DNA of 64,000 bases from JAAFHB01 sp942493325 (GTDB taxonomy: Bacteria > Bacteroidota > Bacteroidia > Bacteroidales > Prolixibacteraceae), in NCBI GenBank assembly GCA_942493325.1, contig OW818689.1, positions 1,364,001 through 1,428,000 on the forward strand, given 5' to 3'. The notes under the pieces are model-generated. The model saw only the letters and a list, made by a program, of their open reading frames with translations. It did no database searches and was not told where the DNA came from. Shown in pieces: positions 42,675 to 52,580 of this stretch. Numbering within the stretch: position 1 is the stretch's first letter; the number at the start of each line of letters is the position of its first letter. Both the position numbers and the translations under genes were made by a program.

Positions 42675-42922
42675 AACTATTCAGTTTTATCAATGGTAAA
42701 TTAGTATTTCCGGGGGGCTGTAACTGAATTCAATAGTTTACAAACTTAATAAAACAAAATTTCCAAATTGATTTTGTATTCCGAATATTTGTAATCATAT
42801 TGTGAACAAATTATTATTTTTACTCGCAAACTTAATTAACTTATTTACCAATTAAATCCCTTCATCTTACACTTTCGGACTGTATCCGGTTTGTGAGCAA
42901 TAAATTTTCAAAACCAGGTTTT

Positions 42923-44425
42923 ATGAATAATCATAAATTGATTTCAACTTTTTGTTTTTCGATGTCATTTTTCATTTCGGGTTCTGCCAGGGCTGAGGTA
43001 GCCAAACAAAAACCGAATGTAATTTTCATCGCAATCGATGATTTAAATGATTGGGTAGGATGCCTCGGTGGTCATCCACAGGCGCATACACCTAATATTG
43101 ATCGCCTGGCAACACGTGGAATTTTGTTTACCAATGCCCATTGTTCGGCACCTGGTTGCTCACCCAGCCGTAATTCGCTCCTTACAGGAAAAGAACCTGT
43201 GAATACCGGATATTATCCGTTTTACGATAAATGGGATAAGGAATATCTGCCGGGCTATGTTACATTACCCCAATATTTCAGGGAGAACGACTACACGACC
43301 TATGCTTCAGGAAAAATTCACCACAACATGGCTGGTCAGAATCCCAAAAACGGACAAAGAGACTGGACGGAGAACAATCTTTCGGTTTTACGTGAACTTC
43401 CTGAACTCAACGTGGATAAAAGCGAGCGTGTCGGATTTGACGAGGTGACCGATAAATGGCTTGCAGGTCCGACTACCAATCCTCTGGAAGATCATCCTGA
43501 TTATCAAACAGCGCTTTATGGAATTAATTTCCTTAATAAAAATCACGACAAACCATTTTTCCTCGGATTGGGTTTTATAAAACCACATCTCCCGTTTACA
43601 GCCCCTAAAAAATATTTTGATTTATTCGACCGTGAAAATATACAGCTTCCAAAGATTAAAGATGATGATCTGAATGATATTCCCTGGGCAGGGAGAAGCA
43701 ATGCAAAACTTCAAAATGATCTCATCATACGGGAAAAAGACATTCGCAAAGGAATGATTGAAGGGTATCTGGCATGCGGTGCATTTATTGACGACATGAT
43801 TGGAGATGTGATGACGGCACTGGAAAAGAGTCCGTATAAGGAGAACACAATTATTATTTTATGGTCGGATCATGGTTTCCACCACGGCGAAAAGAGAACT
43901 TTCACCAAATTCTCCTTGTGGGAAGAGTCGACCCGTGTACCCTTTATCATAGTTGATCCCCGAAGAAATGACTTGCCCGGGAAAAAATGCAGTGCAGCAG
44001 TTTCTTTGATCAGCATTTATCCTACATTACTGGAGATGTGCGATCTCCCTGCCAAAACCGGACTTGACGGAAGCAGTCTGGTTCCACTTCTAAAAAATCC
44101 GGATGCGAAGTGGGAAAAACCTGCACTTACCACATGGGGACGCGGAAATTATGCCTTAAGGACTGACAGATGGAGATATATCAGGTATTTCGATGGAAGT
44201 GAAGAGTTATACGATCATCAAAATGATCCTGATGAATGGACAAATCTGGCGAAAATCCCAAAATATGCAGAAATAAAGGTGACATTTGCAAAGTACTTAC
44301 CGGCAAAGGAAGAAAAACCGCAGCCAGGTGGTACATTGAATCCAATAAATGCGGATAAACCTGATCTGGCAGAATTTAAAAAATTGTGGATAAAACTGAA
44401 AATGGATTCAGACGCAAATGACTGA
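42923..44425 (+). CDS. Secreted sulfatase (S1 family, iduronate-sulfatase-like)
   Basis: A sulfatase of 500 residues exported by a signal peptide (LISTFCFSMSFFISGSARA). The start at 42923 is preferred to the GTG at 42893 because it gives a normal signal. The FGly motif is CSPSR (C79, formylglycine after maturation) in CSAPGCSPSRNSLLTGKEP; the metal-binding start FIAIDDLNDW and LWSDHGFHHGEKRTFTKFSLW complete the active site. This pattern resembles iduronate-2-sulfatase-type S1 enzymes. It removes a sulfate ester from a glycan outside the cytoplasm; needs an anaerobic sulfatase-maturing enzyme encoded elsewhere. First gene of a four-base-to-tens-of-bases spaced locus. Confidence 0.93.
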   Translation: MNNHKLISTFCFSMSFFISGSARAEVAKQKPNVIFIAIDDLNDWVGCLGGHPQAHTPNIDRLATRGILFTNAHCSAPGCSPSRNSLLTGKEPVNTGYYPFYDKWDKEYLPGYVTLPQYFRENDYTTYASGKIHHNMAGQNPKNGQRDWTENNLSVLRELPELNVDKSERVGFDEVTDKWLAGPTTNPLEDHPDYQTALYGINFLNKNHDKPFFLGLGFIKPHLPFTAPKKYFDLFDRENIQLPKIKDDDLNDIPWAGRSNAKLQNDLIIREKDIRKGMIEGYLACGAFIDDMIGDVMTALEKSPYKENTIIILWSDHGFHHGEKRTFTKFSLWEESTRVPFIIVDPRRNDLPGKKCSAAVSLISIYPTLLEMCDLPAKTGLDGSSLVPLLKNPDAKWEKPALTTWGRGNYALRTDRWRYIRYFDGSEELYDHQNDPDEWTNLAKIPKYAEIKVTFAKYLPAKEEKPQPGGTLNPINADKPDLAEFKKLWIKLKMDSDAND

Positions 44426-44451
44426 TCGCAGAAACTAATAACCAAATAAAA

Positions 44452-46350
44452 ATGTGTCAATTGAAAAAAGCAATCTTACTTCCTCTTCTTTACGGGGGTG
44501 CATTAATCGCACAGCAAAAACCTAATATATTATGGTTGACATTCGAAGATACATCTCCCCAATTTATTGGATGTTACGGAAATAAAGATGCCCGGACTCC
44601 GGTTATCGACCGGCTGGCAAAAGAAGGGGTCAGGTTTACCAATGCCTACTCGACCGGAACTGTTTGTTCTCCGAGCCGGACTGCCCTGATCACGGGCGTA
44701 AAAACGTATAAAACCGGGACAGGAAATCACAGGAGCAATTTTTCAATTCCTGAATATATCAAAGGATTCCCATCGTTTCTTCAAAAAGAAGGTTATTATA
44801 CGACCAATAACAGTAAAACTGATTATAACGTGGCCAATGAAAAGCAGTTCACCACCGACACCTGGAATGAAAGTTCGGGCGTAGCCGGATGGTGGAACAG
44901 AAAGCCAAACCAGCCGTTTTTTGCTGTATTTAACTTTATGGATTCGCATCAGTCCAGAACCATGACCGAATCATACCCGTGGTATTTGAAAAATGTCATT
45001 GGAAAACTTCCTGTTAACGAAACGATTGGCGAGAATGAATTTATCATGCCCCCGTTTTACAACGACAGTCCCGAAATGCGAAAGCAATTTGCAAGAGTTT
45101 ACAATTCGATTAAACTGACAGATAACAAAATCGGCGAGTTATTAGCCCGGCTTGAAAAAGCACATCTGAAAGACAGCACGATTATATTTTTATATGCCGA
45201 TCATGGTGAAGGGATTCCGAGGGGCAAAACCAATGGAATCAACCTTGGTTACAGGGTACCCTTTGTAATCTGGTTTCCCGAAATGTATAAACATTTGTCT
45301 CCATGGGGCACAGGTGGTGTGATTACGGATGAACTGATTGATTTTACAGATCTGGCGCCAACACTGATCAGCCTGGCCGGCGGAAAGGTTCCTGATTATT
45401 TATCCGGAAGGGTATTAATGGGAAAAAACCGTTCCCGCGCTGCTGACCACCTGGTTTTATCAGCCGACCGGTCGGACAATGGCATTGATCTTGTGAGGAG
45501 TGTGACCAATGGTAAATATATGTATTCGCGTAATTTCATGCCTTTTATGCCCGAAGCCAGGTATATCCGGTATATGGAGATCGGCGAAATCAAGCAGCAA
45601 ATGCGTAACGACCTCAGGGAAAATAAACTAAATCCACTACAGAAAAGCATATTCGAAGACCGCCCTGCCGAATTTCTGTTCGATATTGAAGACGATATAT
45701 GGGAAACTAAAAACCTGGCCGGCGATCCGGCATATGCCAGTGTTCTCGAAAAAATGCGAAGCCAGCTAAAAGCCGAAATGCTCCGGTCGCGTGATGTCCT
45801 GTTACTTCCTGAATATGAAATTGGGTCATTTTCAGCAACTACTAATGCCTATGAATATCGGCTGACTGATAAAAATTATCCGGTATCAGAAATCTACGAG
45901 GCTGCTTCATTATCGGGATTCCGGGGAAAAGAGATTGCCGAAAAGCAGGTCAGGATGCTTGGAAGTACCAATAAAATTGTCCGCTACTGGGCCATCCTTG
46001 GATTAAGGTCGCAAAATACAAACGATTTGAAACCGTATTCAAAAGTGATTATGAAAGCGATGAACGATGAGTATCCCCCCGTTTCGATTACTGCTTCAGC
46101 CATTTCTTACCAGGAATTCAATAGCAGACAGGCTGAGGAAAACCTCAAAAAGTCTTGTGCAAACGAAAATATGCATCTTTCTCTAATGGCCGTGAACTAT
46201 CTGCTTTATGTTGATAACAAGCAGCCATTTATAGAAACTGTTCAGACGGTTCATAAAATGGCGCGAAGAAGTTACAATGTAAAAGCAGGATGCATGGATT
46301 TTCTGGGATCGCTGGGACTGGTACCCAATAATTTTGAAAACAAGGAATAA
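44452..46350 (+). CDS. Secreted sulfatase with C-terminal helical repeat region
   Basis: A 632-residue sulfatase with a signal peptide (KKAILLPLLYGGALIA). FGly motif CSPSR (C72) in TGTVCSPSRTALITG; metal-binding LWLTFEDTSPQFIGCYG; FLYADHGEGIPRGKT. The pattern is close to N-sulfoglucosamine sulfohydrolase (heparan N-sulfatase) type S1 enzymes. The C-terminal ~150 residues (GFRGKEIAEKQVRMLGS onward) form HEAT-like helices, an addition seen in some Bacteroidota sulfatases. It starts 26 bp after the first sulfatase gene and ends five bases before the FAD oxidoreductase start, so the three are one operon. Confidence 0.92.
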   Translation: MCQLKKAILLPLLYGGALIAQQKPNILWLTFEDTSPQFIGCYGNKDARTPVIDRLAKEGVRFTNAYSTGTVCSPSRTALITGVKTYKTGTGNHRSNFSIPEYIKGFPSFLQKEGYYTTNNSKTDYNVANEKQFTTDTWNESSGVAGWWNRKPNQPFFAVFNFMDSHQSRTMTESYPWYLKNVIGKLPVNETIGENEFIMPPFYNDSPEMRKQFARVYNSIKLTDNKIGELLARLEKAHLKDSTIIFLYADHGEGIPRGKTNGINLGYRVPFVIWFPEMYKHLSPWGTGGVITDELIDFTDLAPTLISLAGGKVPDYLSGRVLMGKNRSRAADHLVLSADRSDNGIDLVRSVTNGKYMYSRNFMPFMPEARYIRYMEIGEIKQQMRNDLRENKLNPLQKSIFEDRPAEFLFDIEDDIWETKNLAGDPAYASVLEKMRSQLKAEMLRSRDVLLLPEYEIGSFSATTNAYEYRLTDKNYPVSEIYEAASLSGFRGKEIAEKQVRMLGSTNKIVRYWAILGLRSQNTNDLKPYSKVIMKAMNDEYPPVSITASAISYQEFNSRQAEENLKKSCANENMHLSLMAVNYLLYVDNKQPFIETVQTVHKMARRSYNVKAGCMDFLGSLGLVPNNFENKE

Positions 46351-46354
46351 TCAA

Positions 46355-49300
46355 ATGAATAGAAGAAAATTTATTGCAAATAGCCTGTTCGCCACCGGTG
46401 GTGTTTTAATCGGATCAAACATCCTTCATGCCGAAGCATTAAAAGAGATAAATCAACAATTTTCGAACGATCCTATTAATGATGGTTACGACCTGGTTGT
46501 TAACGGAGCAGGACTAGCAGGTTATTATGCAGCAATCGAAGCCGCCAGGAATGGTCTGCGTGTTTTAATTTTAGATAAGAGGACGAGTCCGGGATACGAT
46601 ATCGCAGCAAAAGGAAAACTCTGGATCAATAGTGCCGGTTCCGGGGAACTCAGCCAGGATCAGAAGGAATTGTTTTTCCCTGAAGCGGAAAAAGGTGAGA
46701 TGTTTTCGGCAACAAATAGTCTTTTTGAGGATGAATTACTCCTTTTCGCGGGTAGCATTAAGAAGGGAATGTTACGGAACCTTCTATTAAATAAAGTGCA
46801 TGTAATGCTCATGACCGATGTTTGCGGTATAATTACTGATAATACCAGTGTTCATGGGGTTTTAATCGCAACCAAACAGGGTCTGTATACCATAAATTGT
46901 AAAAGTTTTCTCGATTCCACAGAAAATGTGCTGTTTACACGTGAGCTTTTCAACCAGAACTACAAGATAAAAAAAGCTGGATTTGTTCTTGAGTTAACAG
47001 ATGTTGCTGAGCCTATGAAAAAAGTGGTAACCGTAGATCAATCATTTGCCGTTTTAAATAATTCACTCGAATTTCACAGGGGTAAGAAGACAAAAGATCA
47101 GCAGTTTATCGGATTTGAATTTGCTGTCGATGGAAATGACCTGAGCGCGATCGAACAAAAAGCAAGATTCATAGCAGCAAATCTGAGTAAAAACTTCGCT
47201 TCCATAGATCCTACATTCACGAAGGCAAAGCTTTTCAATTATGCCCTGGAGTGCTCCTGTTATCTCGAAAACAATACGCTCCCTGAGACTTCACTGAGTG
47301 GATATTATTGTTCCGACACACCTACCCTTTCGGGTTTTACTTGCAGCAATATCCAGGATATAGCCCTGGCCTCAAAATCACTTGCAGGTAAAATAAAACC
47401 AACACCGGTAAATCAGAAAAAAAAGGTGATCCGGATAATTGGAGAAACCAGTTCATTCAAATTCAAAAACGAAGAAAAAAACATTACCGAAAATGGCCTG
47501 ACACTCCCGTTAGCCTCTTTCTTCCCTGAAAACATGTCAATAGCGGAAGAAAATTGCCAGGTTTTAGTTGCCGGAGGAGGAACTGCTGGCGCAACAGCCG
47601 CAATGGGTGCGGCTGAGAAGGGAGGATTTACGCTGTTGACGGAATATTTCAATGACCTGGGCGGAACCAAAACGATGGGTGGTGTATCGGGTTATTATCA
47701 TGGCGTTGTTAAACATCCCTTTATCGGGCAAGTTGAAAAAGGTGTCGCCGAAGTGCGAAAGGAATATCACATGTCAGGTGGTACTGAAAGACGCTTTTAC
47801 CTGTTAAAAACGTTAACCGAACGCGGGGTCAGAGTTTTATCGGGTGCAATCATTTGTGGTGCAGCCACTAAGTCGAAAAAGCTTACCGCCACGATAATTT
47901 GTGAAAATGGAAAGCTGAAGAAGTTAACCAGTAAGATAACCATTGATGCAACCGGGGATGCCGATGTAGCCTGTTTTGCCGGGGTAGATTATACGCATGG
48001 TAATTCGAGGACAGGTATTACTCAAAATTACAGTCAATGGGATATTTCGGGGCGGATCAATATGCCTTCAAATACAGGCCGGGATTATGATATTATTGAT
48101 AATACAAAAATATCGGAACTGCAGCGTGGCCTGTTTCTTTCACATTACGAATCTCATTTTTACGATTTCTGTCCGATGCTTACCGTCAGGGAATCAAGAA
48201 TGCCAAAGGGTGTTTATACTCTCAACATGAAAGATGTATTTGAAACAACACATTTTGACGATTGTATTGCATTGGCGAGCAGTGACTTTGATCCGCACTA
48301 TATTGGAAGCTCCCAACATTCGCGTTGCGGTTTTTTATTACCCCATTCCAGTAAAACAACGATCGAAATTCCTTTCCGATCAATTGTACCCGCAACCATC
48401 GATGGTTTGCTGTTATCCGGAAGGGGTATCAGTCAGACCAACAATGCGATGCAATTCACCCGTATGTCGGGAGATGTAACCATACTTGGTTATATGACCG
48501 GCCAGATAGCGGCCGGGATATCGTCAAAAGACAGGCCGGCAAGAGATTACAATGTTTCTCAATTACAGGAAGAATGGAAAAACAAAGGATTCCTCCCTTC
48601 TGTACATCGGGAGACAAAAGTTGAAACCGTTGACGAAAGGGTGAAAAAACTGATCAGCGGCGAAAAGGATTATCTTTTAAAATGTTGTCTGTTGCCCCGC
48701 AAGGAGGTATTGCCGGTCTTGCTGGCTGCTTATAAAGTCCACACTAATCTTAATTTAGCCAAAGCACTGGCATGGTTTTCAAATCCGATTGGCACTTCTG
48801 AAATCATTCATGAATTGGAGGGCCTTTTAAACGAAGAAATCAAAACCGGCTACCCTGATAATTTCAATGACAAATATGATGCTTCAGGCTTGTACTGGAG
48901 AATAAACCAAAATATTGCATTACTCGCTATGGCGGGTGACAGGCAAAGTAATGAGATCGTATCACGGATTTTAAATAATACCGTTTCAGGCGGTGGAATG
49001 GTGACAAGAGAGAGTCTCTATTACGATAACCGGATTGATCTCCGCTTAATACCTCAGCATAACCGGATTACCAATTTATGTTTTTATATTGAGCGGTTGC
49101 CGGATCCAATCTTTATACCCGGCCTGGAAAAATTGCTCATGGACAAAAATATCGGCGGATATAAAACAACTGAATACCACAAATCCAGGTGGCGGGTTTA
49201 TGGAGCCGATCTGGAACTGTATATGGGATCAGCCCTTGCGCGCAGTGGTTCAAAAAAGGGCCTGAATTTATTAATTGATTACCTGGATGAGATACACTCG

Positions 49301-49444
49301 AATTTCAGGGGATTTGCACAGAAGGAGTTGAAAGCGGTCACCGGTAAGGATTACGGCTTCAGCAAAAGCGAATGGACAAATTATCTTACCAACTCACTTT
49401 TATCGCAAAAACCGGTCGGAATAAGCAGGGAAATTGAGTTGTGA
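46355..49444 (+). CDS. Tat-exported FAD-dependent oxidoreductase with two FAD-like domains
   Basis: A protein of 1029 residues with a twin-arginine signal (MNRRKFIANSLFATGG); the ATG at 46355 is chosen for this reason, five bases after the previous stop. The first Rossmann motif is DLVVNGAGLAGYYAAIEA (about 45-65) with LILDKR, the second VLVAGGGTAGATAAMGAA (about 403-422) followed by DLGGTKTMGGVSGYYHG, the PF12831-type flavin pattern. The second half is a complete oxidoreductase (STIDATGDADVACFAG-like segment, LLLSGRGISQTNNAMQF); the C-terminal ~270 residues are helical. The first half seems a degraded relative. Probable role: oxidation of a sugar or polyol outside the cytoplasm. Confidence 0.88.
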   Translation: MNRRKFIANSLFATGGVLIGSNILHAEALKEINQQFSNDPINDGYDLVVNGAGLAGYYAAIEAARNGLRVLILDKRTSPGYDIAAKGKLWINSAGSGELSQDQKELFFPEAEKGEMFSATNSLFEDELLLFAGSIKKGMLRNLLLNKVHVMLMTDVCGIITDNTSVHGVLIATKQGLYTINCKSFLDSTENVLFTRELFNQNYKIKKAGFVLELTDVAEPMKKVVTVDQSFAVLNNSLEFHRGKKTKDQQFIGFEFAVDGNDLSAIEQKARFIAANLSKNFASIDPTFTKAKLFNYALECSCYLENNTLPETSLSGYYCSDTPTLSGFTCSNIQDIALASKSLAGKIKPTPVNQKKKVIRIIGETSSFKFKNEEKNITENGLTLPLASFFPENMSIAEENCQVLVAGGGTAGATAAMGAAEKGGFTLLTEYFNDLGGTKTMGGVSGYYHGVVKHPFIGQVEKGVAEVRKEYHMSGGTERRFYLLKTLTERGVRVLSGAIICGAATKSKKLTATIICENGKLKKLTSKITIDATGDADVACFAGVDYTHGNSRTGITQNYSQWDISGRINMPSNTGRDYDIIDNTKISELQRGLFLSHYESHFYDFCPMLTVRESRMPKGVYTLNMKDVFETTHFDDCIALASSDFDPHYIGSSQHSRCGFLLPHSSKTTIEIPFRSIVPATIDGLLLSGRGISQTNNAMQFTRMSGDVTILGYMTGQIAAGISSKDRPARDYNVSQLQEEWKNKGFLPSVHRETKVETVDERVKKLISGEKDYLLKCCLLPRKEVLPVLLAAYKVHTNLNLAKALAWFSNPIGTSEIIHELEGLLNEEIKTGYPDNFNDKYDASGLYWRINQNIALLAMAGDRQSNEIVSRILNNTVSGGGMVTRESLYYDNRIDLRLIPQHNRITNLCFYIERLPDPIFIPGLEKLLMDKNIGGYKTTEYHKSRWRVYGADLELYMGSALARSGSKKGLNLLIDYLDEIHSNFRGFAQKELKAVTGKDYGFSKSEWTNYLTNSLLSQKPVGISREIEL

Positions 49445-49618
49445 GAATCAGAAAGCAGCCTTTAGACTACATGACTTTAGGTGATCGTCCATTTGATTAA
49501 GGACGACGAAAAAAAATAGTTTTTAATACGGATATAGAAGAATGGGAAATTTATGATACTTTTAATTATTGCACATCAGTCAGCACTCAAAGAGGGCGAA
49601 TATCTGAAAATCCCTGAT

Positions 49619-49646
49619 TTTGACTCGTGAAAATTTGCTATATTTC
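49619..49646 (+). promoter_or_regulatory. Possible promoter of the 49693-57604 gene group
   Basis: TTTG (49619-49622), a 16-base spacer and TATATTTC (49639-49646) approximate the Bacteroidota promoter, with one base off in the -7 box and a spacer one base short. It is about 45 bases before the first gene of the group. Confidence 0.4.
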
Positions 49647-49692
49647 ACTCTTTAATTAGTTCATCCTTTAATTATTAAATTGTCCTGAACCT

Positions 49693-50715
49693 ATGAACAA
49701 ATTTAATGTTGGTATTATTGGATACAGTTGGGTCGCAGGTGCTCACATCGAAGCAATTAATAAAACTTCATACGCCCAGGTCACCGCTATCTGTTCCTCC
49801 AGGTCACTGAATTCAGCAGAAATCAGTGCAAAACATGGCGGGACGATTACCTGTTACACAGACCTGGCTCAAATGCTTGCAGACCCTGATCTTCACATCG
49901 TCTCGATTTGCAGTTACCCGGCCGATCATGCAAAACAGGCAATCATGGCCGCCCGTGCCGGTAAACACCTGATTATTGAAAAGCCGCTGGCGTTAAACTG
50001 GGATGACTGCCTGGCCATTAAGGAGGCGGTCGATGCTGCAGGCGTAAAAACCTGCGTTTGTTTCGAATGCCGTTTTTCAAGTCAGTTAATTACGATCAAA
50101 GCATTAATCGATCAAGGATTACTGGGCAAAATTCACTATGCGGAGGTTGACTATTATCATGGAATTGGTCCCTGGTATGGCCAGTTTCGCTGGAATGTTA
50201 AAAAGGATGCGGCCGGAAGCAGCCTGCTCTCAGCAGGTTGCCATGCACTGGATGCACTTCTGTTAATAATGGGAAATGAGGTCGACACCGTCAGCAGTTT
50301 TGCAACTTCATCAGCAAATAAGGATTTTGCACCGTACGAATATCCAACGACTTCTGTCAGTATTCTCAAATTCAAGGATGGACGACTTGGAAAAGTGGCA
50401 TCCGTGATTGACTGCATGCAACCCTATTATTTTCATATCCACCTTGTAGGGAGCGAAGGGAGTCTGCTCGACAATAAATTTCATTCAACCCGGCTTGGTA
50501 ATTTAAATAAAAATAAATGGAGTGAACTCTCTATGAAAATGCTCGATTCGGGTGATGTGACCGATCATCCGTATCAATCTCAGTTCGAAGCTTTCTTCCA
50601 GGCCATTGTGGATGATAATGAGATGCCGCTTACCAGCCTGGCAGATGCACTTTATACCCATGAGGTGCTTTTTAAGGCTGACCGGTCGGCAGAACAGCAT
50701 GAAACTAAAAGCTAA
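49693..50715 (+). CDS. Gfo/Idh/MocA-family oxidoreductase
   Basis: A 340-residue cytoplasmic NAD(P)-dependent enzyme. Rossmann start FNVGIIGYSWVAGAHIEAI, the EKP catalytic lysine motif HLIIEKPLALNWDD (near residue 97) and a C-terminal alpha/beta domain (AEVDYYHGIGPWYGQFRWN, LLSAGCHALDALLLIMG). Family members oxidise a sugar hydroxyl, often at C3, or inositols. It is followed 54 bp downstream by DUF1080, the partner in the 3-keto-glycoside route, so sugar 3-oxidation is the likeliest job. The GxGxxG motif is modified (GYSWVAG), which may affect cofactor use. Confidence 0.9.
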   Translation: MNKFNVGIIGYSWVAGAHIEAINKTSYAQVTAICSSRSLNSAEISAKHGGTITCYTDLAQMLADPDLHIVSICSYPADHAKQAIMAARAGKHLIIEKPLALNWDDCLAIKEAVDAAGVKTCVCFECRFSSQLITIKALIDQGLLGKIHYAEVDYYHGIGPWYGQFRWNVKKDAAGSSLLSAGCHALDALLLIMGNEVDTVSSFATSSANKDFAPYEYPTTSVSILKFKDGRLGKVASVIDCMQPYYFHIHLVGSEGSLLDNKFHSTRLGNLNKNKWSELSMKMLDSGDVTDHPYQSQFEAFFQAIVDDNEMPLTSLADALYTHEVLFKADRSAEQHETKS

Positions 50716-50769
50716 ACATTCAGTATAAGGCAGATGATGAAATATTTACCCTATTAAAAGTATAAACCC

Positions 50770-51588
50770 ATGCAAAGACGATTTCAACTATTAATAATTA
50801 CAGCGCTTTCGATGATCCTGTTAACCGGTCTTGCCAAATCTCCGGATCTTTCTTCATTAAACAAATCCAAACTTCGTAAATCGGAAATCAAGTTGTTTAA
50901 CGGTGAAGATTTTAGCGGATGGTATACTTTTATTAAAGGCAAGGGTCGGGATAATGATCCGGCTAAAGTATTCACGATAAAGGATGGTCTTATCCGGATC
51001 TCCGGCGAGGAGTGGGGCTGTATCACCACGAATGAAGAATACGAAAATTACAAACTCGTAATTGAATTTAAATGGGGAGAGCTTACGTTTGCTCCCCGGG
51101 CCAATAACGCAAGAGACAGCGGCATTCTTTTACATTCAGTTGGTGAAGATGGTGGTTCGTCCGGTACATGGATGCATTCGATAGAGTGCCAGCTTATTGA
51201 AGGGGGCACCGGTGACCTGCTGGTTGTTGGTGACGGCAGTGATAAATTCTCAATCACCTGCCCGGTTGCTCCTGAAATGCAGGGTAGTTCACTTGTATTT
51301 CACCCGTTTGGTAAACCTGTGCCAATCAACAAGGGACGTATCAACTGGTTTGGACGCGATCCGGAATGGAAGGATGTAAAAGGTTTCCGCGGGGCTAAGG
51401 ATCTGGAGACACGCATCGGGAAATGGAACCAATTGAAGTGTATCGTCAAAGGGAGGGAGATATTTATCTACCTGAACGGAACGCTGGTCAATTATGCATT
51501 TGATGTAAAACCTTCAAAAGGACGTATCCAGATCCAATCCGAAGGAGCTGAAATATTTTTCAGACGCGTTGATCTCACTTTATTGTAG
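50770..51588 (+). CDS. Secreted DUF1080 (3-keto-glycoside hydrolase-like) protein
   Basis: A 272-residue protein with a signal peptide (LLIITALSMILLTGLA). It matches PF06439: LFNGEDFSGWYTFIKGKG, KLVIEFKWGELTFAPRANNA, DSGILLHSVG, IECQLIEGGTGDLLVVG, and WNQLKCIVKGREIFIYLNG, with a jelly-roll fold. This family is associated with cleavage of 3-keto-glycosides after oxidation by an oxidoreductase. The upstream Gfo/Idh gene fits that pairing, although that enzyme has no signal while this protein is exported; the exported FAD enzyme at 46355 would be in the matching compartment. Function by family; substrate unknown. Confidence 0.88.
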   Translation: MQRRFQLLIITALSMILLTGLAKSPDLSSLNKSKLRKSEIKLFNGEDFSGWYTFIKGKGRDNDPAKVFTIKDGLIRISGEEWGCITTNEEYENYKLVIEFKWGELTFAPRANNARDSGILLHSVGEDGGSSGTWMHSIECQLIEGGTGDLLVVGDGSDKFSITCPVAPEMQGSSLVFHPFGKPVPINKGRINWFGRDPEWKDVKGFRGAKDLETRIGKWNQLKCIVKGREIFIYLNGTLVNYAFDVKPSKGRIQIQSEGAEIFFRRVDLTLL

Positions 51589-51613
51589 ATTATTCAATTA
51601 AACAGTATCTGAT

Positions 51614-52546
51614 ATGGCACGAAAATTAAGTATGCTGGCCCCCGACTGGTGGGATTTTACAACCCTGGACAATGAAATACTGAATGATGCTGCCAGGCTC
51701 ACTGCTGCCGATATGCTTCAATTATCACGGGAAGGCTTCAAAGTCGTATTTTACGATACACTTGAAGATTTTTACCTTGCCGAAGCATTGGAATATATCA
51801 CATCGTGGAAACAGGCAACCGACAGCCAGCCTGTTGGCATTTGCGGCCCAATAGGTCCGACAGAACAACTGCCATTGGTAGCACGTATGGTGAATGAATT
51901 GAAAATGGATCTTTCGAACGCGCATTTTTGGGGCATGGACGAATGGTACGTCGACGGGAAAGAGCTGGATGCCTCTCATCCGTTGTCCTTTGAAAAAGCG
52001 GACAGGGATTTGTGCTTTAACCGCATTGATCCGAAGTTGAGGATGCCGGATTCCAATCTTCATTTTCCAAAGGCACATACCAGCATTTACATCAGTAGCT
52101 GGGAAGAGGGAATTCGATGTGCAGTGATGCAGGGCGGTCAGGGCGACACAAAACACTGGGCCTTTAACGATCCCGTGAAAAGAGAAGGCAAATATAAAGA
52201 TGCGCCCCCAACACCTGCGGAATTCAGAAAACTCTCAACCCGCATTGTCGATCTGCACCCGGTGACGTGTATGCAGAATGCACGGACCAGTGCAGGAGGA
52301 GTTGTTACCGGAATCCCGGTACAGGCGCTTTCTGTTGGTCCGGTACAGACATGGAAAGCTGAAAAGGTATCTATCTGGCAGGCCGGTGCTCATGATAATC
52401 CCTTCGGGCAACGGCTGACTGCTTTTATGCTTGGCCATAAAATCATGGACAGTTCCGTACCGATGTCTTTACTGGCAGATCATCCCAATGTACAATTCAA
52501 TTATTTCAGAGGGGGCCTCGGAGTATGCGAAACTGAAATGCATTAA
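51614..52546 (+). CDS. NagB-like glucosamine-6-phosphate deaminase/isomerase homologue
   Basis: A 310-residue cytoplasmic protein of the NagB/6-phosphogluconolactonase superfamily. FWGMDEWYVDGKELDASHPL matches the MDEYVGL-HP-S block of NagB, and GIPVQALSVGPVQTWKAEKV and WQAGAHDNPFGQRLTAF match the C-terminal half. The usual catalytic box GVGxDGHIAFNEP is altered to QGGQGDTKHWAFNDP, so the normal aspartate is missing at one site while a histidine remains. It may deaminate an unusual amino-sugar phosphate or only isomerise it. It is 34 bp from the MtlD-like gene and therefore probably handles the same metabolite. Confidence 0.82.
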   Translation: MARKLSMLAPDWWDFTTLDNEILNDAARLTAADMLQLSREGFKVVFYDTLEDFYLAEALEYITSWKQATDSQPVGICGPIGPTEQLPLVARMVNELKMDLSNAHFWGMDEWYVDGKELDASHPLSFEKADRDLCFNRIDPKLRMPDSNLHFPKAHTSIYISSWEEGIRCAVMQGGQGDTKHWAFNDPVKREGKYKDAPPTPAEFRKLSTRIVDLHPVTCMQNARTSAGGVVTGIPVQALSVGPVQTWKAEKVSIWQAGAHDNPFGQRLTAFMLGHKIMDSSVPMSLLADHPNVQFNYFRGGLGVCETEMH

Positions 52547-52580
52547 TGAAAATCTGCTAATATTAAATTATTCAGGATTA

